Part shown: in pieces, positions 34,993 to 43,889 of the stretch
Layout: every line of letters begins with the position of its first letter
How positions within the stretch are numbered: the first letter of the stretch is position 1
DNA from: Gammaproteobacteria bacterium
GTDB taxonomy: Bacteria > Pseudomonadota > Gammaproteobacteria > Pseudomonadales > UBA5518
NCBI GenBank assembly: GCA_016705365.1
Contig: JADIYI010000002.1
Location: forward strand, 496,001 to 560,000
Direction: 5' to 3'
DNA length: 64,000 nucleotides
The notes under the pieces: model-generated
The model's input: only the letters and a program-made list of their open reading frames with translations
The model's database searches: none
Told to the model about the DNA's origin: nothing
Program-made: the position numbers and the translations under genes

Positions 34993-36032
34993 CCAAGCAG
35001 GATCTCGGCAATTGCACCCAGATGCTCCTGCTGCTGCATGCCGAGTATCAGCGTACCCACCTTGCCCTCGGCACCCAGGCGACGCCATTCGCTGGCCCGC
35101 TCCCGGATACGCCCCAGCGGGCCTATCAGCGCGACCTCGTCGACCAGCGCATCGGGAACCGCCTGCACCGCCTCCTCCTTGCGCCCGGACAGGAACAGGT
35201 CCTGGATTTCGATCGCTGCGGCTTCGTAGCCCATTTCTCGCGTATAGCGGTTGTAGAAGTTCTTGTCGCGCGCTCCCATCCCGCCGATATAGAGTGCCAT
35301 CATCATCTTGACCGGCAAACGGCAGGCATCGAGATCATCGCCGACCACCACGCTCAGGGTGGGAGCCACGTCAAAATCTGCCCGGGTACGGTCATCCTGG
35401 CGCCTGTCAAAGCCCGCCGCCAGATGCTGCTCGATCAGATCGGTCTTCTGCGGCGATATCCAGATCGGAAATACGCCGTCGGCCACCTCCGCGGCCGCCG
35501 CAAGACCGGCCGGGGTAAAGCTCGCACAATAAACCGGTATGCCGGGGGTCGCTTCCAGTATCGATTTGAGCGGCTTGCCCAGCCCGGAGGCACCCACGCC
35601 GCGAAACGGCAGTTGATAGACCTCGCCATCGAACTCCACCGGCCCCTTGCGCTCCATGATCAGCTTCATGATCCGGATGTATTCACGCATGCGGGTAACC
35701 GGCTTGCCGTAGGCCACTCCGTGCCAGCCCTCGACGACCTGTGGCCCCGATGCGCCGAGCCCGATCAGGAAGCGGTTGCCGGACAGGTGCGCCAGGGTCA
35801 TCGCGGTCATCGCCGCATTCGCGGGGGTGCGTGCCGGCATCTGCATGATGGCAGTGCCCACGCGGATACGTGTGGTCTGTGCCAACACCCACGATGCAAT
35901 GGATACCGCGTCGGAACCGTAGGCTTCCGCAACCCAGACCGAATCAAATCCAACCGCCTCCGCCTGCCGTATCAGTTCCACAGGCGCTACCGCTTTTTTG
36001 CCGCTGTATCCGATATTGAGCCCGATACGCAT
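34989..36032 (-). CDS. LLM-class (luciferase-like) flavin/F420 oxidoreductase
   Basis: A 347-residue luciferase-like monooxygenase-fold protein. It starts MRIGLNIGYSG, has FDSVWVAEAYGSDAVS, TTRIRVGTAIMQMPARTPANAAM and FLIGLGASGPQVVEGWHG, all typical of the LLM family that includes F420-dependent enzymes. The GASGPQVVEGWHG pattern is frequent in the F420-linked subgroup of mycobacteria and marine gammaproteobacteria, but cofactor identity cannot be proved from this sequence and no F420 biosynthesis genes are present in the window. It overlaps gpmI by 4 bases, so the two are co-transcribed despite unrelated roles. Confidence 0.8.
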   Translation of the reverse strand: MRIGLNIGYSGKKAVAPVELIRQAEAVGFDSVWVAEAYGSDAVSIASWVLAQTTRIRVGTAIMQMPARTPANAAMTAMTLAHLSGNRFLIGLGASGPQVVEGWHGVAYGKPVTRMREYIRIMKLIMERKGPVEFDGEVYQLPFRGVGASGLGKPLKSILEATPGIPVYCASFTPAGLAAAAEVADGVFPIWISPQKTDLIEQHLAAGFDRRQDDRTRADFDVAPTLSVVVGDDLDACRLPVKMMMALYIGGMGARDKNFYNRYTREMGYEAAAIEIQDLFLSGRKEEAVQAVPDALVDEVALIGPLGRIRERASEWRRLGAEGKVGTLILGMQQQEHLGAIAEILLG

Positions 36033-36075
36033 ATGCCCGCTTCCCCGCCAGTTGTTCAATGCATTGAGAATTCAC

Positions 36076-36095
36076 ACCGGATTTCGGTATCCGGT
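36076..36095. repeat. Inverted repeat in the divergent LLM/prc intergenic region
   Basis: ACCGGAT and ATCCGGT form perfect 7-base arms around the six-base centre TTCGGT. It lies 44 bases upstream of the LLM gene start and 73 bases upstream of prc, so it could be an operator for either gene. No T-run follows, so a terminator is less likely. Confidence 0.45.
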
Positions 36096-36168
36096 TCGTG
36101 AAATGCCGGAGGATTATCAGTAATATTGTCGGCAATGTCATCGTAGTCGGCAGCAAACGCCCTTGAAC

Positions 36169-38286
36169 ATGCCTCATCTATCCCGCTTTTCCCTGGCCTT
36201 CGTGGCGCGCGCGGCCCTGGTCGCGTTGCTGTTGGTGCCGCCTGTTGCCGGCGCCCGCAGCGACCCCCAGCCCCTCGGCTACGATCGCATCCAGAGTCTC
36301 ACCACGCTCGACATCATCGAGCGGCTCGGACGCCATCACTATGCGCGCGTGCCGATCGACGACAAGCTCTCCGAGCGCCTGCTCGAGAACTACCTGCATA
36401 ATCTCGATCCCGCCCGCAGCGTGCTGCTGCGGGCGGATATAGAAGAATTCAATACCCTGCGCACCGGACTCGATGATCAGCTGCTCAGCGGAGATCTCAG
36501 CGCCGGCTTCGCCATATATGAACGCTACCGCAGCCGCCTCCAAACGCGCCTCGAAGCCGTGACCGCCAACCTGCACTCGATGATCGAGGCGATGGATTTC
36601 ACTGCCGATGAAGTCCTGATCATCGACCGGGAGAAGCTCGATTGGCCGGCCGATGCCGCGGCAGCGGACGAGATATGGCGCAAGCAGCTCAAGTCGAGCG
36701 TGCTGGGTCTGAAGCTTGCGGGCAAGAAGATGCCGGACATCGAGGAGTTGCTGCTGAAGCGCTACCGCGACCAGCTGCGCCGCATGAGCCAGGTCAACAG
36801 CGAAGACGTGTTCCAGCTCTACATGAACTCCTTCACCGAGTTGTTCGATCCGCACACCAACTATCTGTCACCGCGCTCGTCGGAAAACTTCAACATGAAC
36901 ATGCGGCTCTCGCTCGAGGGCATCGGCGCGGTGCTGCAGCAGGAGGACGAATTCACCAAGGTTGCGCGCCTGGTGCCGGCCGGGCCGGCAGCGAAGCAGG
37001 GCGAGTTGCGCCCCTCCGATCGTATCGTGGCGGTGGGACAGGACGAATCCGACGAGCTGGTCGATGTGGTCGGCTGGCGCCTCGATGACGTGGTCGACCT
37101 GATCCGCGGCGACAAGGGCAGCACGGTGCGCCTTGAAATCGTACGCGGCACGGGAGCGGCCGAAGAGCACCGTGTGATCAGCATCGTGCGCGAACGGGTC
37201 AAGCTCGAGGAGCAGGCTGCCCAGAGCCGGGTGCTCGATATGTATTACGACGGGGCGCTGCAGAAGGTCGGTGTCATCGATATTCCGGCGTTCTACGCCG
37301 ATTTCGAAGCCATGCAGCGCGGCGATCCCAACTATCGCAGCACCACCCGGGATGTGGCCCGTCTGCTCGGCGAGCTGCAGGAGCAGAAAGTCGCCGGCAT
37401 CATCATCGATCTGCGCGAGAACGGCGGCGGTTCGCTGCAGGAAGCGAATGCGCTTACCGGGCTGTTCATCGAGTCGGGTCCGACCGTGCAGATCCGCCAC
37501 AGCAACGAACGTGTGGAGCGCAAGCAGAAATTTCGCGATGACAGCTACTATGCGGGCCCATTGCTGGTGCTGATCAACCGCCTCAGCGCATCGGCTTCGG
37601 AGATCTTTGCCGGCGCGATCCAGGACTACGAACGCGGACTGGTAGTCGGCACCCAGTCCTTCGGCAAGGGCACCGTGCAATCACTCAGCACCTTGAACCA
37701 CGGACAGCTGAAGCTGACCGAGTCGAAGTTCTACCGGATCTCGGGTGACAGCACCCAGCATCGCGGAGTGGTGCCGGACATCGAACTGCCAACCATCTAC
37801 AACCTGTCTGAAGTCGGTGAGAGCGCGCTCGAAAATGCCTTGCCGTGGGATCGTATTGCACCGGTTCGCCATCGCAACTACCAGGAGTTACCCTCGATCA
37901 TCAGCACGCTACGCGAACGGCACCAGGCGCGGGTCGAACATGACCCCGACTTCCAGTACCTGGAGGGTGAACTTGCGCTGGCCAAGGAACACGATGCGGC
38001 CAACACCGTCTCGCTCAGCGAGAAAATCCGCCTGGCGGAACGCCAGCGCCAGCGTGAGGCGGAACTCGCGCTCGAAAACCGGCGTCGTTCGGCGAAGGGC
38101 CTCGAACTGCTGGCTTCGGTGGATGAGCTCGAAAAACAGCACGCTGCCGATGAATCGGAAGATGCTGCCCTGGTGGACGATACGAGCGCGCAAAAAGATC
38201 CCGCTGACGACATCCTGCTCACGGAGTCGGGGAATATCCTGCTCGACGCAATCCAGCTGAACCGGCGCGTGGCAGCCAGCAACTGA
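36169..38286 (+). CDS. prc: Tail-specific (C-terminal processing) protease Prc
   Basis: A periplasmic serine protease with a Ser/Lys dyad that degrades or trims proteins from the C-terminus, known to act on SsrA-tagged proteins, penicillin-binding protein 3 and murein hydrolases. The 705-residue protein has a signal peptide to about residue 25, a large N-terminal helical domain, a PDZ domain (MNMRLSLEGIGAVLQ; AKQGELRPSDRIVAVG), and the protease core with IIIDLRENGGGSLQEA, the catalytic Ser in NRLSASASEIFAG and Lys in VGTQSFGKGTVQ. The C-terminal DUF3340-like helical part is rich in Glu/Arg. ATG 36169 is chosen over TTG 36163. Ribosome-binding site is weak. Confidence 0.94.
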   Translation: MPHLSRFSLAFVARAALVALLLVPPVAGARSDPQPLGYDRIQSLTTLDIIERLGRHHYARVPIDDKLSERLLENYLHNLDPARSVLLRADIEEFNTLRTGLDDQLLSGDLSAGFAIYERYRSRLQTRLEAVTANLHSMIEAMDFTADEVLIIDREKLDWPADAAAADEIWRKQLKSSVLGLKLAGKKMPDIEELLLKRYRDQLRRMSQVNSEDVFQLYMNSFTELFDPHTNYLSPRSSENFNMNMRLSLEGIGAVLQQEDEFTKVARLVPAGPAAKQGELRPSDRIVAVGQDESDELVDVVGWRLDDVVDLIRGDKGSTVRLEIVRGTGAAEEHRVISIVRERVKLEEQAAQSRVLDMYYDGALQKVGVIDIPAFYADFEAMQRGDPNYRSTTRDVARLLGELQEQKVAGIIIDLRENGGGSLQEANALTGLFIESGPTVQIRHSNERVERKQKFRDDSYYAGPLLVLINRLSASASEIFAGAIQDYERGLVVGTQSFGKGTVQSLSTLNHGQLKLTESKFYRISGDSTQHRGVVPDIELPTIYNLSEVGESALENALPWDRIAPVRHRNYQELPSIISTLRERHQARVEHDPDFQYLEGELALAKEHDAANTVSLSEKIRLAERQRQREAELALENRRRSAKGLELLASVDELEKQHAADESEDAALVDDTSAQKDPADDILLTESGNILLDAIQLNRRVAASN

Positions 38287-38342
38287 TCACCACGGAATCG
38301 TGACCCGACCGCACGGCGCAGGGACCCTTCCGGCGCTTTGGT

Positions 38343-38579
38343 TCAGGCGTCGGTATCGACCTTCGAACGGCGCTCATGACCATCGCGTGATTCGAAGGGC
38401 TCCGGCCGTTGTTCGCGGAAACGACGCCGCGGTAGCAGACCGCGGCGCTCCTTCGATGGCTGCGGCAACTCGGCCGGGATACGCGGTTCGGGTGCGGTAC
38501 GACGCACTCTGATCTCCTCCTCGTCCATCGCGCCGGGAGGTGTGACCACTGGCTGGATGCGCGGGATATCGATGCTCAT
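38343..38579 (-). CDS. Small, charged, probably disordered protein (78 residues), function unknown
   Basis: Starts MSIDIPRIQPV behind a perfect GGAGG at 6-base spacing, which is the best evidence that it is real. The 78 residues are rich in Arg, Glu and Pro (PEPRIPAELPQPSKERRG; RRRFREQRPEPFESR) with no hydrophobic core, membrane segment or known motif, so it is probably disordered. It faces the end of prc (56-base gap) and its upstream region is the AT-rich stretch between 38640 and 38776. I do not recognise the family. Confidence 0.55.
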   Translation of the reverse strand: MSIDIPRIQPVVTPPGAMDEEEIRVRRTAPEPRIPAELPQPSKERRGLLPRRRFREQRPEPFESRDGHERRSKVDTDA

Positions 38580-38776
38580 TGACGACCTCCTGCCAACAGC
38601 CGGTGGCCCGATGCAGCAGCTTGCCGGCATTCCCTGATAAGGATATACAACACAAGATTTCGGCACCACGCGCCCGATCTTTAGGAAAGTACCGAATGCA
38701 CAGGGCTGTATCGTTGCAAAGATCTATTGATAAAATTTATCAAAATACTTATAAATCAGCATATTGAGATATTATT
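38580..38776. other. AT-rich intergenic region between cysG and the 78-residue protein gene
   Basis: After a GC-normal half, bases from about 38690 to 38800 are strongly AT-rich in a GC-rich genome. The region holds the 3' end of cysG transcription and any promoter of the small gene at 38343-38579. It contains the palindrome at 38727-38743. No tRNA or convincing additional ORF is visible. Confidence 0.5.
38727..38743. repeat. AT-rich perfect palindrome
   Basis: TTGATAAA and TTTATCAA surround a single A, giving 8-base perfect arms. It lies 34 bases downstream of the cysG stop and 148 bases upstream of the small gene at 38579. It could be a regulator-binding site or a weak terminator stem; the half-sites resemble FNR/ANR half-sites but the spacing is 7 rather than 4. 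Confidence 0.4.
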
Positions 38777-40183
38777 TTAATGTTGTTTATCATTTTTAGT
38801 CTGGTCGTGCCCAAACCACTGCAACCGCGCATGCAACGAGACCACCTGGCCCACGATGGTGATGGTCGGTCCGTGGATATCCGTTCCGCGCAGCACCTCC
38901 GGCATTGCTCGCAAGGTGGACACCAACAATCGCTGCTGCGGCATCGTACCCTGCTGTACCAGCGCAACCGGGGTCTCCGGATCCATTCCATGTTCGATCA
39001 ACCTGGCGCAGATCGTGGGCAGGCCCAGCAGTCCCATGTAGAACACCAGCGTCTGGCGTGGCCCCACCAACTGCCTCCAGTCGAGATCGACCGAGCCCTC
39101 GTGGAGATGACCGGCTACAAACTGCACCGACTGGGCATGATCGCGGTGGGTGAGAGGGATGCCGGCGTAGGCCGCACACCCCGATGCCGCCGTGATGCCA
39201 GGCACGACCTGGAAAGGAATGCCAGCCTCCGCCAGGTGGCCGATCTCTTCGCCGCCGCGTCCGAAGATGAATGGATCGCCGCCTTTGAGCCGCAGCACCC
39301 GCTTTCCCATGCGCGCATAGCCCACCAGCAACTCGTTGATGTCGGGCTGTGCGACAGCGTGTCGACCGCGGCGTTTGCCCACGTAGACACGCTCGGCGTC
39401 GCGGCGCACCAACTCGAGAATCGGCGCGCTGACCAGGCGGTCATGCAGCACTACATCGGCCTTTTGCATCAGGCGCAGGGCCCGGAGGCTGAGCAGGTCC
39501 GGATCACCGGGGCCCGCCCCGACCAGATACACCTCACCCTGACACGGCCCTTCGATCATGCCGATTTCCTGCTCGAGCAGGCGATCGGCACCGTTCTCGT
39601 CCCCAGCCAGTACCCGCTCGGCCACCGCACCATCGATTATCCGCTCCCAGATGCGCAGGCGCAGCGCCACGTCGTCAATGCGCCTGCGCAGCAGCGCACG
39701 GTGTGCGCCAAGGTAACTGGCCAACTTGCCGTAGTTGGCCGGCAGCATGGCTTCGAGGCGCAAACGCAGGCGACGCGCAAGCAGCGGTGCGCTGCCTCCG
39801 GTAGAGAATGCCGCGATCACCGGCGAGCGATCCACGACTGCCGGCAGGATGAAGCTGCACAGCTCGGGCACATCCGCGACATTGACAGGAATGCGCAGCT
39901 GCGCGGCGGCCCGTTGCACCTCGAGATCGATGCCGCGATCGCCGACCGCGGACACCACAATCACCACCGAATCGAGATGCATCGCAGCAAACGGTGCGCG
40001 AATCAATTCACCCCCGCCATCGTTGACCAGCTGCGCCAGGGCCGGCAGGATCTGCGGCGCGACTACCCGCAGGCGCGCACCGGCCGCGGCGAGCAGGCCT
40101 GCCTTGCGCAATGCCACCGCACCGCCACCGACGATCAGCACCGTACGTCCGCGCAGATCGAGAAAAATCGGCAGGTAGTCCAT
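38777..40183 (-). CDS. cysG: Siroheme synthase CysG (fused precorrin-2 dehydrogenase/ferrochelatase and uroporphyrinogen-III methyltransferase)
   Basis: It makes siroheme, the cofactor of sulfite and nitrite reductases, from uroporphyrinogen III. Residues 1-210 are the NAD-dependent dehydrogenase/ferrochelatase half with LDLRGRTVLIVGGGAVALRK and STGGSAPLLARRLR; residues 215-468 are the SAM-dependent methyltransferase half with VYLVGAGPGDPDLLSLRA, VLRLKGGDPFIFGRGGEE and VVPGITAASGCAAYAGIPLTHR. The ATG at 40183 is set by MDYLPIFLDLRG, typical of CysG. It lies 11 bases after serS. Its last dozen residues come from the AT-rich patch and are unusually polar. Confidence 0.96.
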   Translation of the reverse strand: MDYLPIFLDLRGRTVLIVGGGAVALRKAGLLAAAGARLRVVAPQILPALAQLVNDGGGELIRAPFAAMHLDSVVIVVSAVGDRGIDLEVQRAAAQLRIPVNVADVPELCSFILPAVVDRSPVIAAFSTGGSAPLLARRLRLRLEAMLPANYGKLASYLGAHRALLRRRIDDVALRLRIWERIIDGAVAERVLAGDENGADRLLEQEIGMIEGPCQGEVYLVGAGPGDPDLLSLRALRLMQKADVVLHDRLVSAPILELVRRDAERVYVGKRRGRHAVAQPDINELLVGYARMGKRVLRLKGGDPFIFGRGGEEIGHLAEAGIPFQVVPGITAASGCAAYAGIPLTHRDHAQSVQFVAGHLHEGSVDLDWRQLVGPRQTLVFYMGLLGLPTICARLIEHGMDPETPVALVQQGTMPQQRLLVSTLRAMPEVLRGTDIHGPTITIVGQVVSLHARLQWFGHDQTKNDKQH

Positions 40184-40194
40184 GCTGGCCGATC

Positions 40195-41490
40195 TTATGG
40201 AGCAAGGATCGTGAGCGCGCCGTCCATGTAGGGTCGCAGCGCCGGGGCGACGGTCACGCTGCCATCGGCGTTCTGGTAGTTCTCGAGCAGTGCCACCAGC
40301 GTGCGCCCCACCGCCAGGCCCGAACCGTTCAATGTATGCAGCAGTTCCGGCTTGCCGGTCGCCGGGTTGCGCCAGCGCGCCAGCATGCGCCGCGCCTGAA
40401 AATCGCCCATGTTGCTGCACGAGGAAATTTCGCGATACTTCTGCTGTCCGGGCAGCCATACCTCGAGGTCGTACGTCTTGCGGGCCGCAAACCCCATGTC
40501 CCCACCGCACAGCAGCACCTTGCGGTAGGCGAGCCCCAGACGCTGCAGGATCGATTCGGCATGCGCGGTGAGCTCTTCCAGCGCCGCATCCGACTGCTCC
40601 GGCCGCACCAGTTGCACCAGCTCGACTTTCTCGAACTGATGCTGGCGAATCATGCCGCGCTGATCACGGCCGTAACTGCCCGCTTCACTGCGGAAACAGG
40701 GACTGTGGCACACCATGCGCTGCGGCAACCGCGCCTCGTCCTCGACGATCGTGTCGCGCGCGAGATTGGTGACCGGCACCTCCGCGGTCGGAATGAGGTA
40801 ATGACCGGGCTCGGCGCCGATGCGGAACAGATCCTCGGCAAATTTCGGCAACTGCCCGGTGCCATACAACGAATCGGCATTCACCATGAACGGTACGTAG
40901 ACTTCCTCGTACCCGTGCTCACGCACATGCACATCGAGCATGAACTGGATCAATGCCCGATGCATGCGCGCCACTGCGCCGCGCATCACCACGAAGCGCG
41001 AGCCGCTCAGTTTTGCCGCAACATCGAAATCCATGGCCGCGCCGCGCGCGCCCAGATCCACGTGATCACGCGCCGGAAACGTGAATTGCGGGGGCACGCC
41101 CCACTTCAGCACCTCGGCGTTGTGCTCCTCGGCATCGCCATCCGGCACCTCGTCGGCAGGCACGTTCGGGATGGCCGCGAGAAAGGCATCGAGCTCGGCA
41201 TGAACCGTCTCGCTCTCACGCCGCAAACCGTCCAGCGCGGCATTGACCGCCTCGAGCTCCCTGCCCGCACGCGCCTTCGCCTCCTCGACCGGTACGCCTT
41301 CGCGAACCATGTCGCCAATGCGCCGCGAGGCCTGCTTGCGCTCGCCCTGCAGACGCTGGGTTTCGATATCGCAATGCTTGCGTCGATCCTCGAGCGCATG
41401 GTAGCGCGCCACATCGAGCCGGAATTTCTTGCGCTGCAGCTGGCGCGCGATACCGTCCACGTCGCCGCGCAACCACTTCACATCGATCAT
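40195..41490 (-). CDS. serS: Seryl-tRNA synthetase
   Basis: A class II aminoacyl-tRNA synthetase of 431 residues that charges tRNA-Ser. The N-terminal coiled-coil arm (about residues 25-110) binds the long variable arm of the tRNA. Catalytic motifs are visible: motif 2 FRSEAGSYGRDQRGMIRQHQFEKVE and motif 3 NGSGLAVGRTLVALLEN. It starts MIDVKWLRGD. Its position between crcB/rarA and cysG matches Pseudomonas. Confidence 0.97.
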   Translation of the reverse strand: MIDVKWLRGDVDGIARQLQRKKFRLDVARYHALEDRRKHCDIETQRLQGERKQASRRIGDMVREGVPVEEAKARAGRELEAVNAALDGLRRESETVHAELDAFLAAIPNVPADEVPDGDAEEHNAEVLKWGVPPQFTFPARDHVDLGARGAAMDFDVAAKLSGSRFVVMRGAVARMHRALIQFMLDVHVREHGYEEVYVPFMVNADSLYGTGQLPKFAEDLFRIGAEPGHYLIPTAEVPVTNLARDTIVEDEARLPQRMVCHSPCFRSEAGSYGRDQRGMIRQHQFEKVELVQLVRPEQSDAALEELTAHAESILQRLGLAYRKVLLCGGDMGFAARKTYDLEVWLPGQQKYREISSCSNMGDFQARRMLARWRNPATGKPELLHTLNGSGLAVGRTLVALLENYQNADGSVTVAPALRPYMDGALTILAP

Positions 41491-41500
41491 CCGCTGTTCC

Positions 41501-41890
41501 TCAAACCGTCCATACCAGCCGCGTCAATAATATCGCAGCCCATGCAGCGCCAATACACAGCACCACACTCGCCACGATATAGGCCAGCGCCTGCGCGCCG
41601 AGCCCATGCTCGAGCAGGGTCACCGCTTCCAGCGAGAAGGTCGAAAAGGTGGTGAATGCACCCAGAAAGCCCACCATCACCACGCTGCGCCACTCCGGGT
41701 GCAGCACACCACGCTCGGCGATCAGCACATAGAGAATTCCGATCAGCAATGAACCGAGCAGGTTCACGCCGAGGGTCGCCAGCGGAAACCGCATCGGCAC
41801 CAGCGCATGCACCGCATTCGACAACAGGTAGCGGGCCACGGCGCCGGACGCTCCCCCTGCCGCCACGAACACCAGCGTGCGTATCACCAT
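41501..41890 (-). CDS. crcB: Fluoride exporter CrcB/Fluc
   Basis: A 129-residue membrane protein with four transmembrane helices that forms a dual-topology dimeric fluoride channel. The signatures GGASGAVARYLLS near residue 12 and GFLGAFTTFSTFSLE near residue 75 are both present, including the central Na+-site and phenylalanine residues. It sits in a tight run rarA-crcB-serS (18 and 10 bases). No fluoride riboswitch-like leader is apparent in the small gap before it. Confidence 0.94.
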   Translation of the reverse strand: MVIRTLVFVAAGGASGAVARYLLSNAVHALVPMRFPLATLGVNLLGSLLIGILYVLIAERGVLHPEWRSVVMVGFLGAFTTFSTFSLEAVTLLEHGLGAQALAYIVASVVLCIGAAWAAILLTRLVWTV

Positions 41891-41908
41891 GAAGCACAGC
41901 TCCTTGCC

Positions 41909-43255
41909 TCAGTCATCACGCCTGCTTCCCCGCGACGGATAGCGTTGCTGGCTGCTCTGGGCATCACGCGTGCGCAGGTGTTCGAGCTTGTCGCCGATCA
42001 ACTTCTCGAGTCCGCGCTCGACCGGGTAGTAGTAGCGCCGACCGGAGAGCTCCGGCGGGAAATAGCTCTCGCCGGCCGCGTAGGCCTCCGGCTCGTCGTG
42101 CGCATAGCGATAGCCGGCACCGAAATCCATGTCCTTCATCAGGCGCGTTGGCGCGTTGCGCAGATGCATCGGCACTTCGTAGCTGGGGCTGCCCGCGACT
42201 TCCGCGCGGGCCGCGCCAAATGCCTTGTACACCGCATTGCTCTTTGCCGCGCAAGCCAGGTAAGCCACGGCCTGCGCGATCGCCAGCTCACCTTCCGGGC
42301 TGCCCAGACGCTGCTGCGTATCCCAGGCCGAAAGCGCAATATCCAGGCCGCGCGGATCCGCATTGCCGATATCCTCGGTCGCCATACGCACTACCCGCCG
42401 CGCAACATAAAGGGCATCGCAGCCTCCGTCGAGCATGCGCGCAAGCCAATACAGCGACGCATCGGGCGAGCCCCCGCGTACCGACTTGTGCAGCGCCGAA
42501 ATCTGGTCGTAGAAGATATCACCGCCCTTGTCGAAACGTCGCGGATCACCCCCGAGCACCTCGACCAGCACGGCATCGTCCACGGTATCGGTAGCGGCCA
42601 GATCGGCGGCAATCTCGAGCAGATTGAGGGCGCGGCGCGCATCACCATCCGCCGCGCGTGCAATGCGTTCCAGCTGACGATCTTCGGCAATCAGGCCTCG
42701 GGCTGCCAGCTGCGAATCATCTGCCAGCGCACGCCGCAGCGCCGCCACGATTGCGTCTTCGGTCATCGGACGCAATCGGTATACCCGCGCCCGCGACAAC
42801 AGGGCACCATTGAGCTCGAACGAGGGATTCTCGGTGGTGGCACCGATGAATATCACGGTGCCGTCCTCGACATAGGGCAAAAAAGCGTCCTGCTGGGACT
42901 TGTTGAAGCGATGCACCTCGTCGACAAACAGGATGCTGCGCCGTCCGTTCAGGGCGCGCTGCTCTCGGGCCTGTTCGATCGCGGCGCGAATTTCCTTCAC
43001 GCCCGCGAGCACCGCGGAGATTGCCTGGAAGTGCGCGCCGGTCGTTTCCGCGATCATCCGCGCCAGCGAGGTCTTGCCCACACCCGGCGGTCCCCACAGG
43101 ATCATCGAATGCACGGCCCCGGAGCGGATTGCCTTGCCGAGCGGCCGGTCATCGCCCAATAAATGTTCCTGGCCAAAAAACTGCTCCGGTACGCGCGGCC
43201 TCATGCGCGCCGCGAGCGGCACATACGGCGTCTGCGCCGCATCGTGCTCACTCAT
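41909..43255 (-). CDS. rarA: Replication-associated recombination protein RarA (MgsA)
   Basis: An AAA+ ATPase related to clamp loaders and RuvB that acts at stalled replication forks. The 448-residue protein carries Walker A WGPPGVGKTS, Walker B ILFVDEVHRFNKSQQD, sensor ATTENPSFELNGALLSRARVY, and a C-terminal tetramerisation region with ASLYWLARMLDGGCD and SYEVPMHLRNAPT. ATG 43255 is used because MSEHD...PLAARMRP agrees with family N-termini; ATG 43267 is an alternative. It overlaps the lolA stop. Confidence 0.95.
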   Translation of the reverse strand: MSEHDAAQTPYVPLAARMRPRVPEQFFGQEHLLGDDRPLGKAIRSGAVHSMILWGPPGVGKTSLARMIAETTGAHFQAISAVLAGVKEIRAAIEQAREQRALNGRRSILFVDEVHRFNKSQQDAFLPYVEDGTVIFIGATTENPSFELNGALLSRARVYRLRPMTEDAIVAALRRALADDSQLAARGLIAEDRQLERIARAADGDARRALNLLEIAADLAATDTVDDAVLVEVLGGDPRRFDKGGDIFYDQISALHKSVRGGSPDASLYWLARMLDGGCDALYVARRVVRMATEDIGNADPRGLDIALSAWDTQQRLGSPEGELAIAQAVAYLACAAKSNAVYKAFGAARAEVAGSPSYEVPMHLRNAPTRLMKDMDFGAGYRYAHDEPEAYAAGESYFPPELSGRRYYYPVERGLEKLIGDKLEHLRTRDAQSSQQRYPSRGSRRDD

Positions 43256-43871
43256 CGTGCAGTTCATCGACGCCGGGTGGCGTCACGAAAACAAACAGGG
43301 ATTCGTCGGCTTTTTCGATGGAATGCACCTTCTCGAACGAGACGATGGTGCGTTGCCCCATGCCATCGGCAATCTCGAGGCGCTCCAGCACCCCAGCGCG
43401 AAACTGTATCGCCAGCGAGGCAAACGGACCGCCGGCATCGCGCGGCAGCAATTCGAAGCGCTCGACACCCGCGTCGTCCGTGCGCGAGGAAATCTCGTAG
43501 AGGCGATTCACCTGCTCGATCTCGCCACTGAGCAACAGCGAGGGTACCTGATCGGCGCGCCGATCGAGCGGACGGATCACGACCTGCTGCAGATCGTCAT
43601 CGTACTGCCAGACGCTGGCGCCGTCGGACACCACCAGCTGTTCGAACGGCACCCGGGTTTCCCAGCGGAATCGCCCCGGATGCTGCAGCACTACCCTGCC
43701 GCTGCTCTCCTGCAACACCTCGTCGTGCTCATCGATCAGGGTCTGGTGAAAATCGGCCTCGATCTGGCGCATACCCTGGAGCAGCACCCCGAGACGGGTG
43801 GCAGCAGCAGGGTCAGCCGGTGCCTGCATGCAAAGGACAAGCAACGCTGCGAGAGCGGCAAGACGTGACAA
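43248..43871 (-). CDS. lolA: Outer-membrane lipoprotein carrier LolA
   Basis: A periplasmic chaperone that shuttles lipoproteins from LolCDE to LolB. The 207-residue protein has a short signal peptide (LAALAALLVLCMQAPADPAAA), then the beta-half-barrel with HPGRFRWETRVPFEQLVVSDGASVWQYDDDLQQV. The start is a TTG (43871) with AGG 7 bases upstream; no ATG lies early enough. It lies 18 bases after ftsK, the same neighbour as in Pseudomonas and E. coli. Confidence 0.93.
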   Translation of the reverse strand: MSRLAALAALLVLCMQAPADPAAATRLGVLLQGMRQIEADFHQTLIDEHDEVLQESSGRVVLQHPGRFRWETRVPFEQLVVSDGASVWQYDDDLQQVVIRPLDRRADQVPSLLLSGEIEQVNRLYEISSRTDDAGVERFELLPRDAGGPFASLAIQFRAGVLERLEIADGMGQRTIVSFEKVHSIEKADESLFVFVTPPGVDELHDE

Positions 43872-43889
43872 GAGCGCACCTGCAAAGGG

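Noticed and set aside
38727..38743. FNR/ANR box
   Set aside because: The half-sites TTGAT and ATCAA are separated by 7 bases; FNR-type boxes have 4, so the site does not fit.
41891..41908. Fluoride riboswitch before crcB
   Set aside because: Only 18 bases separate crcB from rarA, too short for the riboswitch, and crcB is inside an operon.
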